Shown one piece after another: positions 61,218 to 64,000 of a stretch of DNA of 64,000 nucleotides. The stretch is from Pseudeuparius sepicola (taxonomy: Eukaryota; Arthropoda; Insecta; Coleoptera; Anthribidae): positions 11,364,001-11,428,000 of the forward strand of contig OY987306.1 in NCBI GenBank assembly GCA_963920635.1. The letters are read 5' to 3'. A program made the position numbers and the translations under genes. Under the pieces are notes generated by a model. It ran no database searches. It saw only the letters and a program-made list of their open reading frames with translations, and was not told the DNA's origin. The first letter of the stretch is position 1. Each line of letters opens with the position of its first letter.

Positions 61218-64000
61218 ATAATATTTCAAAAGCCACCAAACTTCCATTTTTCTATCTCCCTTATTCTAATCTTAAAGTATTAATAGATTCTGGTGGATCC
61301 GATACTGTAATAACTCCCGAAGCTGCACAAAATTTCGATCCAAAATATCAATTTTTTGAACCCTTTACTCTTATTTCTATGAAAACTCCTAAAACCTACT
61401 CCGAAAACCTTTATTTTCCCGTTTTTAACGAAATTGGCATTGATCAACCGTTTATAGTTAGAATTGCCGACTGGCACAATGATTTCGATATTCTTTTAGG
61501 TACTGGTGAACTCGACCAATTAGGTGCAAATATAGATTATGAAACTCATATATTTTCTATTCGTAAATTAGGCGTTTCCGTTCCATTTGAAGTTATATAT
61601 CGTTCGAATAATCGACTCCGTATCCCAGTAAATATCAATAATGGTGAAGTTGTACTCCCAGAAATTACCCTTGATAACCAAACTGTACTCCCAATTTCAA
61701 TACACCATGCCAATGATGGGTTTGTAGAAATACCACAACCAGAAAATTTAAATATTGACTTCCCTGAACCAATATCTGTTTATCCACTATCCGATTTTGA
61801 AGAATTATCACCTCCCTTCTCCAATAACTCATTTGATCCCAACTCTATTCGAACAAAACATCTGAATTCCGAAGAAAAGCAAAAAATTCTTGATCTATGT
61901 CATAAATTTAAAGATATTTTTTACAATGAATCATCTGATCTGTCATTTACTAGTTCTGTCAAACACGAAATCCGCACAAAAGACGAAACTCCTATTTTTT
62001 CCCGTTCTTTCCGACATCCTAAAGTCATGCAAAGCGAAATTTCTTCCCAAATTGATAAACTCTTAGAACAAAATATAATCCGACCTTCAATTTCCCCTTA
62101 TTCTTCGCCCGTTTGGATCGTTCCAAAGAAAATGGATGCATCCGGTAAACGCAAGTTTCGCATGGTTATAGACTATCGCAAACTAAACGATAATACGGTT
62201 GAAGACAAATATCCCCTTCCCCGCATCGACGAAATACTTGACAATTTAGGCAAATGCACATACTTCACAACCCTCGACTTAGCCCAAGGTTTTCACCAAA
62301 TTGAAGTACACCCCAACTCCGTTGAAAAAACCGCCTTCACAGTTCCCAATGGCCACTTCGAATATACAAGAATGCCGTTTGGTCTAAAAAACGCCCCAGC
62401 GACCTTCCAACGCATGATGGATGAAATTCTAAGAGAATACCTTTACAAATCATGTTTTGTCTATATGGATGACGTCATTATATTTTCCAAATCTTTACAA
62501 GAACATCTTATTCATATAAAATCAATTTTTCAAAAATTCCGCGAAGTAAATCTAAAAATTCAACTCGACAAGTCCGAATTTCTAAGAAAAGAAGTAGCTT
62601 TCCTTGGCCACGTGATTACTCCCGAAGGCATTAAACCCAATCCAAACAAAATATCCGCAATCCAAAACTTCCCCATTCCTAAAACTACTAAGGAAATTAA
62701 AAGTTTCTTGGGACTAATAGGCTATTATCGCCGCTTCATTCCTAATTTCTCAAAAATGACAACACCCATGACACGTTGTTTACGAAAAGACACCAAAATT
62801 GAAATTGACCACCCTCAATATATAGATTGTTTTGAAAAATGTAAATCCGCTCTAAGTAACTCCCCAATTCTCCAATACCCTGACTTTTCTCTACCTTTTA
62901 CACTAACTACTGACGCCTCTAACGTTGCTATTGGCTCTGTCCTATCCCAAAAAGGAAAACCAATCGCTTACTACTCCCGCACCCTTATTACCGCAGAACG
63001 AAACTACTCCACAATCGAGAAAGAACTCCTTGCAATCATAGAATCCTGTAAACATTTCCGGCCCTATCTTTTTGGTGTAAAATTCACCATAGAAACCGAT
63101 CACAACCCCTTAGTCTGGCTCTATAAAATTAAGGAACCCCATTCTCGTCTCGCCCGGTGGAAACTCAAATTAGAAGAATATAATTTTGAAATTGTATATC
63201 GCAAAGGTAAAGAAAATTTTGTAGCCGACGCTCTTTCCCGTATCGAACTCAATATGCATGAATTAGACTCGATCTGTGTAAATCCTCCCTCACATGACGA
63301 TGACTTTAATATTGACGACTTTATTAACGAAACTTATGAAAAACAAACTGGACTATCCACACAACACTCCACACACGAAAACCCTATTGCAACTATTCCA
63401 TTTTCCGAAGAACCCATTAATTATTTTCCTAATCAAATTATCTTAAAATTTGGAAACAAACATGACGTTCAATACATCCTTAAATTCAAAAGTAAACACC
63501 AATATTACGTAACTCTTACTGAAAAAGATTGGAAAACTGACATTAAAAACACTCTCCATTCTATAATATCTCCTAATCAACGCTACCATATCCTCACAGA
63601 ACAAACGGATATCCAAAAATTTATATCTGAATATGTCCGCAATACTTTTAATGAAACCGTTCGTATCTCTTTCTGCTCTAAACAAACTCAAGACATAGAG
63701 AATCCCGATAAACAACTTCAATGTGTTCAAGATTACCACAAGCAAAATCATAATGGCATACTCGAAACTCTCAATCACTTAAAACTCCATTATTATTGGC
63801 CAAATATGCGCACTACGATTTCCGATTATATTAATAAATGCGATATATGCCTCCGAAATAAATATGAAAGACACCCTTATAAACTTCCCTTCAAAGGCCC
63901 CCTATTAGGACAAAAACCTTTTGATATTATCCACATAGACACCTTTTGCTGTAATCGTCAAAGTTTTCTAACAATCATAGATTCATTTTCCAAATACGCT
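61169..64000 (+). CDS. pol: Pol of a gypsy-type LTR retrotransposon (5' part; runs off the window)
   Basis: This frame is -1 relative to gag and stays open to the window end. Domains in order: an aspartic protease with DSGGSDT at 61286; reverse transcriptase with YPLPRIDEIL, TTLDLAQGFHQIEVHP, MPFGLKNAPATFQ and the catalytic YMDD at 62462-62473; RNase H from about 62905 (TTDASN, then TIETDHNPLVWL); and integrase with an HHCC zinc-binding region (NHNGIL ... CDICLRNKY, about 63740-63865) and the start of the catalytic core (IIHIDTF). These are the enzymes that copy the element RNA and insert the DNA. The order PR-RT-RH-IN and the motifs place it in the Ty3/gypsy superfamily, near the 17.6/297 type. 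No internal stop is seen. Any env gene and the 3' LTR lie outside the window. Confidence 0.92.

Noticed and set aside
1..64000. Bacterial features such as operons, Shine-Dalgarno sites or CRISPR
   Set aside because: Spliced genes and eukaryotic retrotransposons show nuclear DNA; the repeat arrays lack the direct-repeat and unique-spacer layout of CRISPR.

Overview
This window is AT-rich nuclear DNA from an insect. A beetle is my guess, at low confidence. It holds one recognisable host gene with many exons, set in dense and repeatedly nested transposable elements. Spliced introns, LINE, Penelope and gypsy retrotransposons and many terminal-inverted-repeat DNA elements show it is eukaryotic. 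There are no operons, rRNA genes or CRISPR arrays.

Host gene. Eleven coding exons on the + strand (34499 to 58243) join with consistent phases and GT/AG borders into a 669-residue product. It is a divergent member of the cationic amino acid transporter group (SLC7/CAT, APC superfamily). Its introns are filled with transposons, and the last is 10.3 kb long. The stop is TGA followed by C, and the frame then stays open for 30 more acidic codons.

Layout. 0-7 kb: two copies of a hAT-type element carrying a fold-back element, a duplicated 0.7-kb block, and a 1.7-kb insertion whose empty site survives in the other copy. 7-10.5 kb: a concentric palindrome, a minisatellite and small TIR elements. 10.5-17.6 kb: a Penelope fragment with a GIY-YIG domain, split by a 5.9-kb fold-back-like element that has 31-bp exact TIRs, an 8-bp target duplication and opposed tandem arrays. 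A 2.3-kb hAT is nested inside that element. 17.6-22.2 kb: a decayed hAT transposase, a tRNA-like sequence and a Jockey-like LINE. 22.2-34.1 kb: nested palindromic elements and a dead REL-endonuclease LINE end. 34.5-58.3 kb: the transporter gene. Its introns hold three Tc1/mariner-type (IS630) long-TIR elements that keep scraps of transposase at their centres, a 1.9-kb element rich in subterminal motifs, a 454-bp tandem array, and a 2.3-kb hAT containing a THAP-type exon. 59.6 kb to the end: the 5' part of a gypsy-type LTR retrotransposon (LTR, gag, pol), with a candidate -1 slippery site and an open pol frame that runs off the window.

Most stretches without a coding call are transposon arms. 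The most unusual items are the fold-back-like element, the tandem array built across a hAT junction, the recurring long-TIR elements with a helix-turn-helix scrap at the centre, and the possible readthrough of the transporter stop. All family names come from reading motifs; no database search was run.
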